A stretch of 64,000 bases of DNA from an uncultured Fibrobacter sp. Its GTDB lineage: Bacteria; Fibrobacterota; Fibrobacteria; Fibrobacterales; Fibrobacteraceae. The translations under genes and the position numbers were made by a program. The stretch lies in the NCBI GenBank assembly GCA_934691725.1, contig CAKUTF010000002.1, positions 62,001-126,000 of the forward strand, in the 5' to 3' direction. Shown here one piece after another: positions 1-8,724 of this stretch. Below the pieces are notes generated by a model that saw nothing but the letters and a program-made list of their open reading frames with translations, ran no database searches and was not told the origin of the DNA. Every line of letters starts with the position of its first letter. The stretch's first letter is position 1.

Positions 1-245
1 AGCGCACTGTAATTTTCCCCTGCGGATTCAGGCGTTCCGAAAGGCTGAAGGTCAAAGCTTTCAGAACTTGTTTTCATGTATGTCGGAGCATAGCTCGACA
101 AGCTCGCTAGCCTGTCATTATCGGACGAGATTCCCTTGTCAAGCAAGGGAATGACATCATCCCGCTAAACGCTTCCCAAAAGTTTAAATGTCCACGGCTC
201 TGACCACTGCTCACTGACCACTAGCCACTGAACCTAGACGTCTGC
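1..245 (-). repeat. composite heptamer/hairpin repeat, copy 1
   Basis: No gene is visible here. Read on the minus strand the region holds a GACGTC separator (237-242), a run of degenerate 7-mers of the TCAGTGG type, a second separator AATGTC (187-192, exactly 50 nt away), a GGGAAGCGTTTAGCGGGA block, an ATTCCC hairpin (130-152) and a tail resembling GCTAGCGAGCTTGTCGAGCTA (90-112). About 85 nt (160-245) nearly match 35094-35185, and the tail matches 34916-34970. The copy abuts the 3' end of thiE. The left end may extend beyond the window. Confidence 0.8.
130..152. repeat. ATTCCC-family hairpin (TTG/CAA stem)
   Basis: A 9-bp perfect stem, ATTCCCTTG with CAAGGGAAT, encloses a 5-nt loop that reads CTTGA on the minus strand. 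It belongs to the same family as the hairpins at 23411, 34988, 40695, 40735 and 58654. The inner three base pairs differ between copies but still pair. Confidence 0.8.
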
Positions 246-267
246 GGTTTCTTATGAAGACATTCTC

Positions 268-921
268 TCAGCCTTCCCTTTTAAACTTCGCATGTCCCGA
301 TTCAAAGGCGCGCCGAAGATTTTCCGTAGCGAGCTTCGGGTCTTTCGCCGACATGATTTCCGAAACCACGGCAAGCCCGTCAACACCGGAAGCAGCGACA
401 TCTTCGGCATTCGACAGATGGATTCCCCCGATAGCGACCAGCGGATGCCGCGAAAGGGACGCCGCCTTCCGAAGCCCTTCCGGTCCTAGTCCCTCTGCGG
501 CATCGAGCTTTGTCGTCGTCGCAAAAGCCTGGAACGCGACATAATCTACATCGTAATCGTTCGCCGCGACAAGTTCCTCGTAGTTATCCGTCGAAAGCCC
601 GATGATTTTATCCTTTCCGAGCAAGCGTCTCGCAACCGGATACGGCAAATCGCTCTGCCCGATGTGAAGACCGTCCGCATCGACAGCGAGCGCGATGTCT
701 AGCCTGTCGTTGATGATAAGCGGCACGCCCGTTCCCGACAGCGTTTTTTTTAACTTCAAGGCAAGCTCGTAAAATTCGAGCGAAGAACACTCCTTTTCGC
801 GGAGCTGGACAATGCCCACGCCACCGCGGAGCGATTCTTCCACGACCCTTTCAATCGGACGACCGAGCGAAAGTCCACGATCCGTTACCAGATAAACGTT
901 AAGGTATTCCTTTGCGTCCAT
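268..921 (-). CDS. thiE: thiamine-phosphate synthase
   Basis: Couples HMP pyrophosphate with thiazole phosphate to give thiamine phosphate in the cytosol. The 217-aa length is normal for a single-domain TIM-barrel ThiE. Visible family motifs are QLREK (39-43), which helps bind pyrophosphate, DGLHIGQ.D (about 83-91), the FATTTK loop (about 133-138) and the phosphate-binding GGI near 165. The start is supported by AAGGAG 6 nt upstream and by a promoter at 954-982. No other thi gene lies alongside in this window, and the 5' leader (about 26 nt) is too short for a TPP riboswitch. Confidence 0.93.
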   Translation of the reverse strand: MDAKEYLNVYLVTDRGLSLGRPIERVVEESLRGGVGIVQLREKECSSLEFYELALKLKKTLSGTGVPLIINDRLDIALAVDADGLHIGQSDLPYPVARRLLGKDKIIGLSTDNYEELVAANDYDVDYVAFQAFATTTKLDAAEGLGPEGLRKAASLSRHPLVAIGGIHLSNAEDVAASGVDGLAVVSEIMSAKDPKLATENLRRAFESGHAKFKREG

Positions 922-953
922 AAAAACTCCTTGTTTTTCGATTTTTCGCCTCC

Positions 954-982
954 AATATACTCAAGCATCCACCGGTTTTCAA
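954..982 (-). promoter_or_regulatory. sigma70-type promoter of thiE
   Basis: On the minus strand a TTGAAA -35 box (977-982) is followed after 17 nt by a TATATT -10 box (954-959). The predicted transcript begins about 26 nt before the thiE ATG. Confidence 0.6.
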
Positions 983-1011
983 AAAAAATCACATTTCTTT
1001 TCACATATCCC

Positions 1012-1040
1012 TTGACAGGCCTATTTTTTTTATCTATAAT
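1012..1040 (+). promoter_or_regulatory. promoter of tRNA-Gly
   Basis: A consensus TTGACA (1012-1017) and a consensus TATAAT (1035-1040) are separated by 17 nt. They lie 12 nt before the mature tRNA, as expected for a strong stable-RNA promoter. Confidence 0.85.
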
Positions 1041-1052
1041 TGGGTCGTCCTC

Positions 1053-1125
<73 letters not shown>

Positions 1126-1129
1126 CTTT

Positions 1130-1156
1130 AAAAGCCCCACATCTGTGGGGCTTTTT
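1130..1156 (+). terminator. rho-independent terminator after tRNA-Gly
   Basis: AAAAGCCCCAC pairs with GTGGGGCTTTT around a 4-nt loop and ends in a T run. It isolates the tRNA from asnS. Confidence 0.9.
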
Positions 1157-1209
1157 CATTGTTTCAAAACGCTCAGTCAACCTGCATTTTCTTTTGCTAT
1201 TTTAAATAT

Positions 1210-2508
1210 ATGCTCCAAAAGATTTATATTCGCCACCTGGATGATTTTATCGGCAAGGACGTCGAACTTTCGGGCTGGGCCACTCATGTCCGAAGCTCCG
1301 GAAAAGTCAGCTTCATCCAATTCCGGGACGGCACGGGATTTGTCCAGGTTGTCGCCAGCGTAAACGACGTTCCCGAAGAGAACTTCGAACTTATCAAGCA
1401 CCTTCCGCAGGAAAGCTCGGTCCGCATCCGGGGAAAGGTCGTTTCGCAGCCCAAGTCCCCGACAGGCGTAGAAGTCATCGCCTCCCACGTAGAGCTTGTA
1501 TCCAGGACGGAAAATTACCCGATATCTCCCAAGGAGCACGGGACGGACTTTTTAATGGACTTGCGCCACCTGTGGATCCGCAGCCCGCGCGAACACGCCA
1601 TTCTCACCATCCGGCATCACATCGTCCAGGCGATTCGCGAATACTTCGATTCCCGGGACTTCACGCTCGTCGATGCGCCGATCTTTACGCCCAACGAATG
1701 CGAAGGTTCCAGCACGCTCTTCAGCACGCCCTATTTCGACAGCACCGCCTATCTTTCGCAAAGCGGCCAGCTCTACATGGAAGCGGCCTGTGCGGCATTC
1801 GGTAGAGCCTACTGCTTCGGTCCGACATTCCGCGCCGAAAATTCAAACACGCGGCGTCACCTGACAGAATTCTGGATGGTCGAACCCGAAGTCGCTTACA
1901 TGGACCTCGACGGAGATATCGAACTTGCCGAAGGCCTTGTACAGGCAATCGTCCAGAAAGTTCTCTCCGAAAACACCCGGGAACTAAAAATTCTCGGTCG
2001 CGACACCAAGGTTCTCGAAATTACCGCGAACGAACCGTTCGCCCGCATCAGCTACACAGACGCCGTAAAGATCATCCAGGACTCCGGGGTTTCATTCCAA
2101 TGGGGAGACGATTTCGGCGGTGCGGACGAAACCATCGTCGGAAAGCATTTCGAAAGACCCGTCGTCGTCTATGACTATCCCGCGGAAATCAAGCCTTTCT
2201 ACATGAAGCGCAGCGCGGAAAATCCGAAAGTCGTCCGCAATATGGACATTCTCGCTCCGGAAGGATTCGGGGAAATCATCGGAGGTGGCCAACGCGAAGA
2301 AGATCTCGTGACGCTCGAAGCGTCCATCAGAAAGCAGGGACTTTCGCCCGAAACGTATTCCTGGTACCTGGATGTTCGCCGCTACGGTTCCGTCCCTCAT
2401 GCGGGATTCGGGCTAGGCCTTGAACGGACCGTCGCCTGGATTTGCAACCTGCCCCATGTCCGGGAAACGGGCGCCTTTCCTCGCCTTCCCCACCGGCTAA
2501 AGCCCTGA
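1210..2508 (+). CDS. asnS: asparaginyl-tRNA synthetase
   Basis: Class II aminoacyl-tRNA synthetase of 432 aa that charges tRNA-Asn. It has an N-terminal OB-fold anticodon-binding domain (about 1-110) and a catalytic core. The core carries motif 2 (FRAENSNTRRHLTEFWMVEPE), and the C-terminal motif 3 GFGLGLER is followed by RETGAFPR, the arrangement typical of AsnS rather than AspS. The ATG at 1210 is chosen because an upstream in-frame start (1159) would overlap the tRNA terminator. There is no Shine-Dalgarno, but TATTTT (1198-1203) ends 6 nt before the ATG, so the mRNA may be leaderless. Confidence 0.93.
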   Translation: MLQKIYIRHLDDFIGKDVELSGWATHVRSSGKVSFIQFRDGTGFVQVVASVNDVPEENFELIKHLPQESSVRIRGKVVSQPKSPTGVEVIASHVELVSRTENYPISPKEHGTDFLMDLRHLWIRSPREHAILTIRHHIVQAIREYFDSRDFTLVDAPIFTPNECEGSSTLFSTPYFDSTAYLSQSGQLYMEAACAAFGRAYCFGPTFRAENSNTRRHLTEFWMVEPEVAYMDLDGDIELAEGLVQAIVQKVLSENTRELKILGRDTKVLEITANEPFARISYTDAVKIIQDSGVSFQWGDDFGGADETIVGKHFERPVVVYDYPAEIKPFYMKRSAENPKVVRNMDILAPEGFGEIIGGGQREEDLVTLEASIRKQGLSPETYSWYLDVRRYGSVPHAGFGLGLERTVAWICNLPHVRETGAFPRLPHRLKP

Positions 2509-2537
2509 TTGACTTTTAAAGTGCCTTTTTATATTTT
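2509..2537 (+). promoter_or_regulatory. promoter of the TlpA-like gene
   Basis: TTGACT (2509-2514), a 17-nt spacer, then TATTTT (2532-2537). An AGGAG ribosome-binding site follows at 2554-2558, ahead of the ATG at 2565. Confidence 0.6.
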
Positions 2538-2564
2538 ACAATCCGTTCTGAATAGGAGTTTTGA

Positions 2565-3104
2565 ATGCGTTTTTCGGTAAAAGCGATTGCGCTGGTTGCA
2601 CTTTTTTCCATGTTTGCTTTTGGACAAACGGATGTTCCCAAACAGGAAGTCCCGACCTTGCAAAAGGATTCCACAGGAACCCCGATGAAAATCGACTTTA
2701 TGCAGACACTCGCCGGGGTAAACGATCCGGGAATGCTCTTCGCCCATTTCAGCGGCAAGCCTCTTGTCATCTACTATTTCAGCCCGAAATGCCCGCATTG
2801 CCAAGCGAGCTTTCCCGAGATGCAAAATCTCATCAAGAAATACGAACCGAAAGGGCTGACGGGAATAGGAATTTCCATCGGCGGAGGCATCAAGAAGAAC
2901 GATGTGCGCCTTTTCATCGACCAGTTCAACGCGACGTTTCCCATTTTCCAGGACGTGAACGCCAAGTTCGGTCCCGCCTACGGAACAGGCTACGTTCCCG
3001 TCGTCTTCATCGTAAACAAGGACGGGACTTTTTACCGCTTCGGCGACCTGTCCAAAAAAAATTTCGAACAGGTCGATTCGCTTTTGAAGACGATGTTTCC
3101 TTGA
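2565..3104 (+). CDS. secreted TlpA-like thioredoxin-fold protein
   Basis: A 179-aa protein with an N-terminal signal peptide (hydrophobic residues 5-19, cleavage near FAFGQ). The thioredoxin-like fold contains a CPHC redox motif at about residue 77 and the cis-proline loop GYVPVVFIV further on. Proteins of the TlpA/ResA/AhpC-TSA class carry out thiol-disulfide exchange in the periplasm, for example in cytochrome c maturation or disulfide reduction. The substrate cannot be told from the sequence. It is monocistronic, with its own promoter and a strong terminator. Confidence 0.8.
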   Translation: MRFSVKAIALVALFSMFAFGQTDVPKQEVPTLQKDSTGTPMKIDFMQTLAGVNDPGMLFAHFSGKPLVIYYFSPKCPHCQASFPEMQNLIKKYEPKGLTGIGISIGGGIKKNDVRLFIDQFNATFPIFQDVNAKFGPAYGTGYVPVVFIVNKDGTFYRFGDLSKKNFEQVDSLLKTMFP

Positions 3105-3121
3105 ATTTTCTCCTTGCAACG

Positions 3122-3155
3122 AAAATCGCGCGGTTCAAGGAACCGCGCGATTTTT
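3122..3155. terminator. bidirectional terminator
   Basis: A 14-bp GC-rich stem (AAAATCGCGCGGTT with its complement) encloses a 5-nt loop and is flanked by A and T runs. It lies between two convergent genes and can serve both. Confidence 0.9.
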
Positions 3156-3175
3156 CGCTTTAAACCGGGTTTTCG

Positions 3176-4411
3176 CTACCAGACGAACTTCACGTCCGAA
3201 AGCCTGCGCTTGATCTCTTCCATCAAGGCTGCTTCCGAAGTCTCCGAATCCGCCGTGAATGTAACGCTGAAACGGATAAAGTGCCCCGCATCGTCCCAAG
3301 GAACCGTTGATATCTGCTTTTCGCGGATCAGCCACTGCGAAAAATCCTCGGCGCTCGAAAAACTTTCCCCACATTCGATTCCTTTCGGAGCTTGCGCATA
3401 GAGGTAAAAGCTTCCCTTCGGTTTTTTCACTTTGAAACCGACATCGGAAAGGGCCTTGACCAGTAAATCGTGCCGCCTGGAATACTTCGCCACGGTCCTC
3501 TCCGTAATCGACGGTGTAGAAAGAGCCTCGACGCCCGCATATTGGATAGCCTTGAACTGCCCTGAATCGTTGTTGTCCTTGACACACGCAAAGCCTTTCA
3601 CGACCTTTTCGTTTCCCGCGACAAAGCCCAGACGCCAGCCCGTCATGTTGAACGCCTTCGAAAGGGACTGGATTTCCACGCCGACTTCCTTCGCCCCGGG
3701 AACGGAGAGAAAACTGAGCGGAGCGTAGCCGTCAAAGGTAAGCGCCGCATAGGCCGCATCGGACACGACGACTACATGGTTTTTCCGGGCAAAATCGACG
3801 ACCTTTTCGAAAAATTCGGGAGTCGCCACGGCTCCCGTCGGATTGTTCGGGTAATTGATGTAGAGAAGTTTCGCACGCTTCGCTATTTCTGCAGGGACGC
3901 TCGACAGATCCGGCAAAAAATCGTTTTCGGGGAGAAGCGGAAGCGGATAGACTTCTCCGCCAAGGAATCGGGTCATCGTTCCGAGAACTCCATACCCGGG
4001 AACCGTCACAATGGAAACATCGCCTGGATTGATAAAGGCCTGCGGAATCATCGCAAGAGCGGGCTTCGAACCAATGCTGTGACAAATTTCATTCTGCGGA
4101 TCGAGGTCGCGGACGCCGAAAACGGATTCCATGTACTTCGCAGCCGCTTCCTGGAACGGCAAGATTCCGTTGTCCGCATAGCCGCGGTTTTCCCATTTTT
4201 CTGCCTCCAGGGCGAGCCTTTTTACGACCGACGGATCGGCCATCCAGTCCGGCTCCCCGACACCCATGTCGATAATCGGCGTTTCGGGATGCGCCCTTTC
4301 CGCTTCACGACGCGCCCGCTTGATCTTTTCAAACTTGTAGAGGACCGTCCCCTTTCCAAAAGAACTTCCGCCGATGCGTTCCGCAAACAGATTCTGGATA
4401 TAGTCTTCCAT
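3176..4411 (-). CDS. dapL: LL-diaminopimelate aminotransferase
   Basis: PLP-dependent fold-type I aminotransferase of 411 aa. It converts tetrahydrodipicolinate directly to LL-diaminopimelate, bypassing the succinylase or acetylase branches of lysine and peptidoglycan synthesis. The N-terminal pattern FAERIGGSSFGKGTVLYKFEKI resembles DapL rather than other class I aminotransferases. The PLP lysine lies in SLSKAFNMTGWR, and NYPNNPTGA and VSDAAYA are also visible. GGAGAAT precedes the ATG. A general MalY/AspC-type aminotransferase is the less likely alternative. Confidence 0.85.
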   Translation of the reverse strand: MEDYIQNLFAERIGGSSFGKGTVLYKFEKIKRARREAERAHPETPIIDMGVGEPDWMADPSVVKRLALEAEKWENRGYADNGILPFQEAAAKYMESVFGVRDLDPQNEICHSIGSKPALAMIPQAFINPGDVSIVTVPGYGVLGTMTRFLGGEVYPLPLLPENDFLPDLSSVPAEIAKRAKLLYINYPNNPTGAVATPEFFEKVVDFARKNHVVVVSDAAYAALTFDGYAPLSFLSVPGAKEVGVEIQSLSKAFNMTGWRLGFVAGNEKVVKGFACVKDNNDSGQFKAIQYAGVEALSTPSITERTVAKYSRRHDLLVKALSDVGFKVKKPKGSFYLYAQAPKGIECGESFSSAEDFSQWLIREKQISTVPWDDAGHFIRFSVTFTADSETSEAALMEEIKRRLSDVKFVW

Positions 4412-4584
4412 ATAATTCTCCGGTGTTGGTTTTTCCAGGGAAAATTTAAAATGTGAATCGAAATTTCATTCGGAAACCGCCTGAAGTTTTTCCGACTTCG
4501 CCCGCCGGTTCAATGCCAAGGAAATCCGTTTACAACATATTTGTCGGATTCCAAGGAAAGCTTTGCCATTTTAAAATATTTACA

Positions 4585-4609
4585 CAAAAAAAGCCCGCCA
4601 GCGAGGGCG
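4585..4609 (-). terminator. terminator of the TPR gene
   Basis: On the minus strand a short CGCC/GGCG stem (extendable on one side) is followed by seven T residues, just downstream of the gene ending at 4636. Confidence 0.6.
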
Positions 4610-4635
4610 AACTTTTGAAAATCCAAAAATCAAAC

Positions 4636-5349
4636 TCAGAGGGTCGCCATCAGCTTCTTCGCGCGATCCACATAACCCGAATTGTCGCCGTATTTCTTGA
4701 GCAGCTTTTCAGCGGTCGCCTTGGCCTTGTCCGGATATCCCATCTGGTTATAGACGAGCGAAAGCTTCCAGAGCGCATCGGCCACCGTCGGAACAGGGTC
4801 CGCAGGTTCGACCTTTTCGTAGCGGTCCTCTAGATCTCCGGTCCGCTTCCCAAACTCGGCGATGAACTTTTCGAGAAGATTCACCGCCGCGGCATAATTC
4901 TTGTTTTCGATGGCGACAGCGGCCTGTCCGTGCATCGCGCCTCCGCGGACGAGCGGCAGATTTCCCGCATTGTCAAGTGCTTTCTGGTAAAGAATCGCGG
5001 CGGCATCGAATTCCCCGTTCTGGAAACGGATGTTCCCCGCAAGAAGCGCCGCCTTCGCAAGCGTTTCCCCGCTCAGTTCGTTTCCGGCGAGCAAACGGTC
5101 ATACTCCGCAAGGGCACTGTCTTTCTTGCCTGTATATTCATAGGCGAGGGCAGGTCCTAAAAGTTCCGCCTGTGCGGCATTCGCCTGGGTCCTCGAACCG
5201 TGAAAGCGAACCACCACGATTACGGCGATAACGACTACAAGGAGAATGATTCCCATCACCATTCCATGCTGGATAAAAAATTCCTTCATCTCCGAATTTC
5301 CGGCGGAAGTTCCGCCATTCGGCATGTTATTCGGCATTTTAGAGGCCAT
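4636..5349 (-). CDS. membrane-anchored TPR protein (YfgM-like)
   Basis: A 237-aa protein with a polar N-terminal stretch, one transmembrane helix at about 29-47 (GMVMGIILLVVVIAVIVVV), then an extracytoplasmic helical region. Repeated patterns such as ALAYEYTGKKDSALAEYDRLL and AGNIRFQNGEFDAAAILYQKAL fit tetratricopeptide repeats. The layout resembles YfgM-type ancillary translocon/chaperone proteins, but that is an inference from topology only. It is transcribed away from the neighbouring tRNA-Thr. Confidence 0.65.
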   Translation of the reverse strand: MASKMPNNMPNGGTSAGNSEMKEFFIQHGMVMGIILLVVVIAVIVVVRFHGSRTQANAAQAELLGPALAYEYTGKKDSALAEYDRLLAGNELSGETLAKAALLAGNIRFQNGEFDAAAILYQKALDNAGNLPLVRGGAMHGQAAVAIENKNYAAAVNLLEKFIAEFGKRTGDLEDRYEKVEPADPVPTVADALWKLSLVYNQMGYPDKAKATAEKLLKKYGDNSGYVDRAKKLMATL

Positions 5350-5426
5350 ATTTTCGGGTCCTTGAAAAAAATTTTGGGTTTAATATAGAAATTTTTCAAA
5401 ATATTTGTTACATTTGGTCTTGCGAT

Positions 5427-5499
5427 GCCACTCTAGCTCAGCTGGTAGAGCAGCTGATTCGTAATCAGCAGGTCGACAGTTCAAATCTGTTGGGTGGCT
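5427..5499 (+). tRNA. tRNA-Thr (CGT anticodon)
   Basis: A 73-nt cloverleaf. The acceptor arm pairs GCCACTC with GGGTGGC, the anticodon stem GCTGA/TCAGC carries TTCGTAA, and the T arm pairs GACAG with CTGTT. CCA is not encoded. A hairpin terminator follows immediately. Confidence 0.95.
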
Positions 5500-5503
5500 C
5501 TTT

Positions 5504-5532
5504 AACCGGATTCGAAAGAATCCGGTTTTTTT
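5504..5532 (+). terminator. terminator after tRNA-Thr
   Basis: AACCGGATTC pairs with GAATCCGGTT across a 4-nt loop, followed by a T run. Confidence 0.9.
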
Positions 5533-5573
5533 ATATCGATTTTTTTCGCCAAGTTCCCCATAATTTTTTAAAT

Positions 5574-7322
5574 ATGGCGCCTATGAATCCCGAAGGCGCA
5601 ATCATCGTACAAAGCAATATGGAAATCCTCGTCGAAGTGCACAACAAGCACTACATCGAGGCCCGAGACGCAATCGCCCCGTTCACCGAACTGGTCAAAA
5701 GCCCGGAGCACTTGCACACCTACCGCATTTCGCATCTTTCCCTGTGGAACGCCGCATCGACAGGCCTCACCGCCGACGATGTCGTCCGCTGTCTCGAAGA
5801 CCAGGGAAAATATCCAGTCCCGGAAACCGTCGCGACAGAAATCCATGAATATATGGGCCGCTACGGAATGCTCAAGCTCATCAAGAGCGAACAGGGGCTT
5901 TGCCTCGAATCGACCGATGCGGCGCTTTTCAAGGAAGTCTGCAAGCTGCCGAACGTAGCAAGTTGCCTCGTAAAGTTTGAAGGTGATACGAAAGCGATTG
6001 TCGATCCGAACAAGCGCGGCATTCTCAAGATGACGCTCACCCTGAACGGATTTCCCGTCGAAGATATCGCGGGCTACGTTGCCGGCGACCCGCTTCCCAT
6101 CGAACTCCGCAAAGTGACGCTCGGCGGGAAAAAGCTCGAACTTCGCAGCTACCAGAAAGACGCGTCCCAGATTTTCTACGCGTCCGGTTCCGAAAAAGGC
6201 GGTTCGGGCGTCATCGTTCTCCCGTGCGGCTCGGGAAAGACGCTCATCGGCATGGCGACAATGGCCCTGATGAAAACCCGCACGCTCATCCTCACCCCGA
6301 ACATTTCCGCGGCAAGGCAATGGATCCGCGAGCTTCTCGACAAGACGACGCTTACCGCCGACCAGGTCAAGGAATATTCGGGCGACGTCAAGGAAATCGG
6401 TCCCGTCACCGTCGCGACCTACCAGATCCTGACCCAGAGAAAGCGCGTCAAGAAAGGCGAGGACGAAGAGGAAAAGAAGAGCGACGCAGACGACAAGCCT
6501 CTCGTAAACTTCCCCCTGTTCAGCGAACACAAGTGGGGGCTGATGATCTACGACGAGGTCCACCTCCTGCCCGCCCCGGTTTTCCGTTTCAGCGCGGAAA
6601 TGCAGGCGACGCGTCGGCTAGGCCTCACGGCGACGCTCGTCCGCGAAGACGGCAAGGAAACGGAAGTGTTCTCCCTCATCGGGCCGAAAAAGTTCGACCT
6701 TCCCTGGAAAATTCTCGAATCGCAAGGATGGATAGCGACTGCGGACTGCAGCGAAATCCGCGTCGTCATGACCGCCGAACAGAAAATGCAGTATGCGCTT
6801 GCCCAAACGCGCGACAAAATCACGATAGCGAGTACCAACCCGCAAAAGGACGATGTCGTTAAAAAGCTCATCGAAACGTATGACGAGCCGGAAGACCGCA
6901 TCCTGATCATCGGGCAATATATCGACCAGCTGCAAAAGCTGTCCGAAAAGCTTGAAATTCCGCTGATCACGGGAAAGACGCCGAACAAGGAACGGGACAG
7001 GCTCTACGGGGATTTCCGCAAGGGGACGCTCCGCAACCTCATGATTTCCAAAGTGGGAAACTTTGCGATAGACCTTCCGGACGCGAGCATTCTCATCCAG
7101 ATTTCGGGAACTTTCGGAAGCCGGCAGGAAGAAGCCCAGAGACTCGGACGTGTCTTGCGGCCCAAGGAAGACGGTCGCCCGGCGCACTTTTTCTCCCTGG
7201 TGACCAAGGATTCCAAGGAGCAGGAGTTTGCGATGAACCGCCAGCTGTTCCTCACCGAGCAGGGATACGCCTACAAGATTCTCAACTATTCCGGCGGAGA
7301 AATCGTTCCCGCGGGAGTGTGA
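5574..7322 (+). CDS. XPB/Rad25-type superfamily 2 DNA helicase
   Basis: A 582-aa SF2 helicase resembling bacterial XPB, a 3'-5' DNA translocase of the nucleotide-excision-repair type. Helicase motifs are Walker A PCGSGKTLIG (about 218-226), DEVH (about 325), LGLTATLVRED (motif III and the XPB RED motif) and QEEAQRLGRVLRP (motif VI). An N-terminal helicase-associated domain (about 10-190) precedes the core. The ATG at 5574 is preceded by TAATTT (5561-5566) 7 nt upstream and no Shine-Dalgarno; the longer reading from 5490 would run into the tRNA. ATG 5583 is an alternative. Confidence 0.88.
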   Translation: MAPMNPEGAIIVQSNMEILVEVHNKHYIEARDAIAPFTELVKSPEHLHTYRISHLSLWNAASTGLTADDVVRCLEDQGKYPVPETVATEIHEYMGRYGMLKLIKSEQGLCLESTDAALFKEVCKLPNVASCLVKFEGDTKAIVDPNKRGILKMTLTLNGFPVEDIAGYVAGDPLPIELRKVTLGGKKLELRSYQKDASQIFYASGSEKGGSGVIVLPCGSGKTLIGMATMALMKTRTLILTPNISAARQWIRELLDKTTLTADQVKEYSGDVKEIGPVTVATYQILTQRKRVKKGEDEEEKKSDADDKPLVNFPLFSEHKWGLMIYDEVHLLPAPVFRFSAEMQATRRLGLTATLVREDGKETEVFSLIGPKKFDLPWKILESQGWIATADCSEIRVVMTAEQKMQYALAQTRDKITIASTNPQKDDVVKKLIETYDEPEDRILIIGQYIDQLQKLSEKLEIPLITGKTPNKERDRLYGDFRKGTLRNLMISKVGNFAIDLPDASILIQISGTFGSRQEEAQRLGRVLRPKEDGRPAHFFSLVTKDSKEQEFAMNRQLFLTEQGYAYKILNYSGGEIVPAGV

Positions 7323-8683
7323 TGAAACTCGCCGAAAAGTTCATCCTGGAGCCTCATTTTTTTAAGGTTCTCGCAGGGTTAGCGCTTCCGATTGCCCTGC
7401 AGGACCTGATCAAGTTTTCCCTTTCGCTCGCCGACAACATCATGGTCGGAAGCATTTCGGAAACGGCTCTCGGCGCGGTAACGCTCGCAAGCCAACCGTT
7501 TTTCATCTTTTCCTTGATTTCGTTCGGGACGGCAAGCGGCGGCGGCGTTCTCGTCGCACAGTATTACGGCAAGCACGATTCAGCGAGCATCCAGAAAATC
7601 GTTTCCATCACGCTCTGCATGGGGACGCTGGTTTCTTTCCTGTTTGGATTTTTTACGACGCTTTTCCCGCGCGAAGTCATGCGGATTTTCACCAATGTTC
7701 CCGAACTTGTCGAAATCGGCGCGGAATACCTGAAGATCCAAGGTTTCACCTACTTTTTCTTCGGGTTCAGCAACACGCTCATCATGCTGATGCGCAGCAC
7801 GCGCGAAGTCAAGGCGGGACTCATCGTCACTTCCGGAGCGTTCGTCTTAAACATTGTCCTCAACTGGCTTCTGATTTTCGGCCACTGCGGCTTCCCCGCT
7901 TTGGGCGTCCGCGGAGCGGCCCTCGCCACGCTTATTGCGAGAGCGCTCGAATGCCTTGCGATGGTCTTTTACGTACGCTTCATGGAAAGGCACCTGAATT
8001 TTCGCTTCAGGCGGCTCTTTCATTTTGACATTCCGCTTTTCAAGGATTTTCTCCGCTACAGCATCCCGGTCGTCGTGAACGAAACAGGCTGGTCCGTCGG
8101 AGTGGCTGCCCAGTCCGTCGTTCTCGGGCACTTGAACGCGACAATCGTTGCCGCGGCAAGCATCGTGGGAACTCTCCAGCAGGTCGCGCTGGTATTTATC
8201 TTCGGCGTTGCCGGAGCGTCCGCCCCGATTATCGGCAACAGGCTCGGAGGCGGAAACCTAGGCGACGCCAAGCGTTACGCGAACACGCTTCTCCTCGCTG
8301 GATTTTTCGTCGGAATCGTCGCAGCGTCCCTCCTTTTCATTTTCAAGGATCCGGTTCTTACTTTGTACGCAATCCCGGAGGAAACGGTCAGGCTCGCCAA
8401 AACGTTAATCGGCATCCAGTGTATTATGATCATTCTGCAATCCTACACGTCACCGGCAATCGTCGGGATTCTCCGGGCCGGAGGCGACACCGTTTTCACA
8501 ACCCTCCTCGACATCGGGAGCCTTTGGCTTTTTTCCATTCCGCTCGGCTACCTGGCAGGCTTCGCCTGGGGACTTCCCTACCCGCTCATCTTTTTGATGC
8601 TCCGCTCGGATGAACTGGTCAAGATACCCATCCTCGTGTGGCGTGTCGAGCGAAAGCGCTGGATTCGCAATGTGACGCGCTGA
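7322..8683 (+). CDS. MATE-family multidrug/toxin exporter
   Basis: A 453-aa polytopic inner-membrane protein with about 12 hydrophobic segments and MATE-type features: ADNIMVG near residue 38, internal pseudo-duplication, and late-half segments such as AGASAPIIGNRLGGG. Members export cationic drugs or metabolites using a Na+ or H+ gradient; the substrate is unknown here. Its ATG overlaps the XPB stop (TGATG), with a GGGAG ribosome-binding site inside the helicase gene, so the two are translationally linked. Confidence 0.88.
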   Translation: MKLAEKFILEPHFFKVLAGLALPIALQDLIKFSLSLADNIMVGSISETALGAVTLASQPFFIFSLISFGTASGGGVLVAQYYGKHDSASIQKIVSITLCMGTLVSFLFGFFTTLFPREVMRIFTNVPELVEIGAEYLKIQGFTYFFFGFSNTLIMLMRSTREVKAGLIVTSGAFVLNIVLNWLLIFGHCGFPALGVRGAALATLIARALECLAMVFYVRFMERHLNFRFRRLFHFDIPLFKDFLRYSIPVVVNETGWSVGVAAQSVVLGHLNATIVAAASIVGTLQQVALVFIFGVAGASAPIIGNRLGGGNLGDAKRYANTLLLAGFFVGIVAASLLFIFKDPVLTLYAIPEETVRLAKTLIGIQCIMIILQSYTSPAIVGILRAGGDTVFTTLLDIGSLWLFSIPLGYLAGFAWGLPYPLIFLMLRSDELVKIPILVWRVERKRWIRNVTR

Positions 8684-8724
8684 AAATTTTTGACAAGGCC
8701 GAATAAAATTATATTTCTCCCTAT

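Noticed and set aside
922..1011. TPP riboswitch for thiE
   Set aside because: The predicted leader is about 26 nt and no thi-box pattern is visible.
1159..1209. Upstream in-frame start of asnS
   Set aside because: It would begin next to the tRNA terminator and adds residues (FQNAQSTCIFFCYF) not typical of the family.
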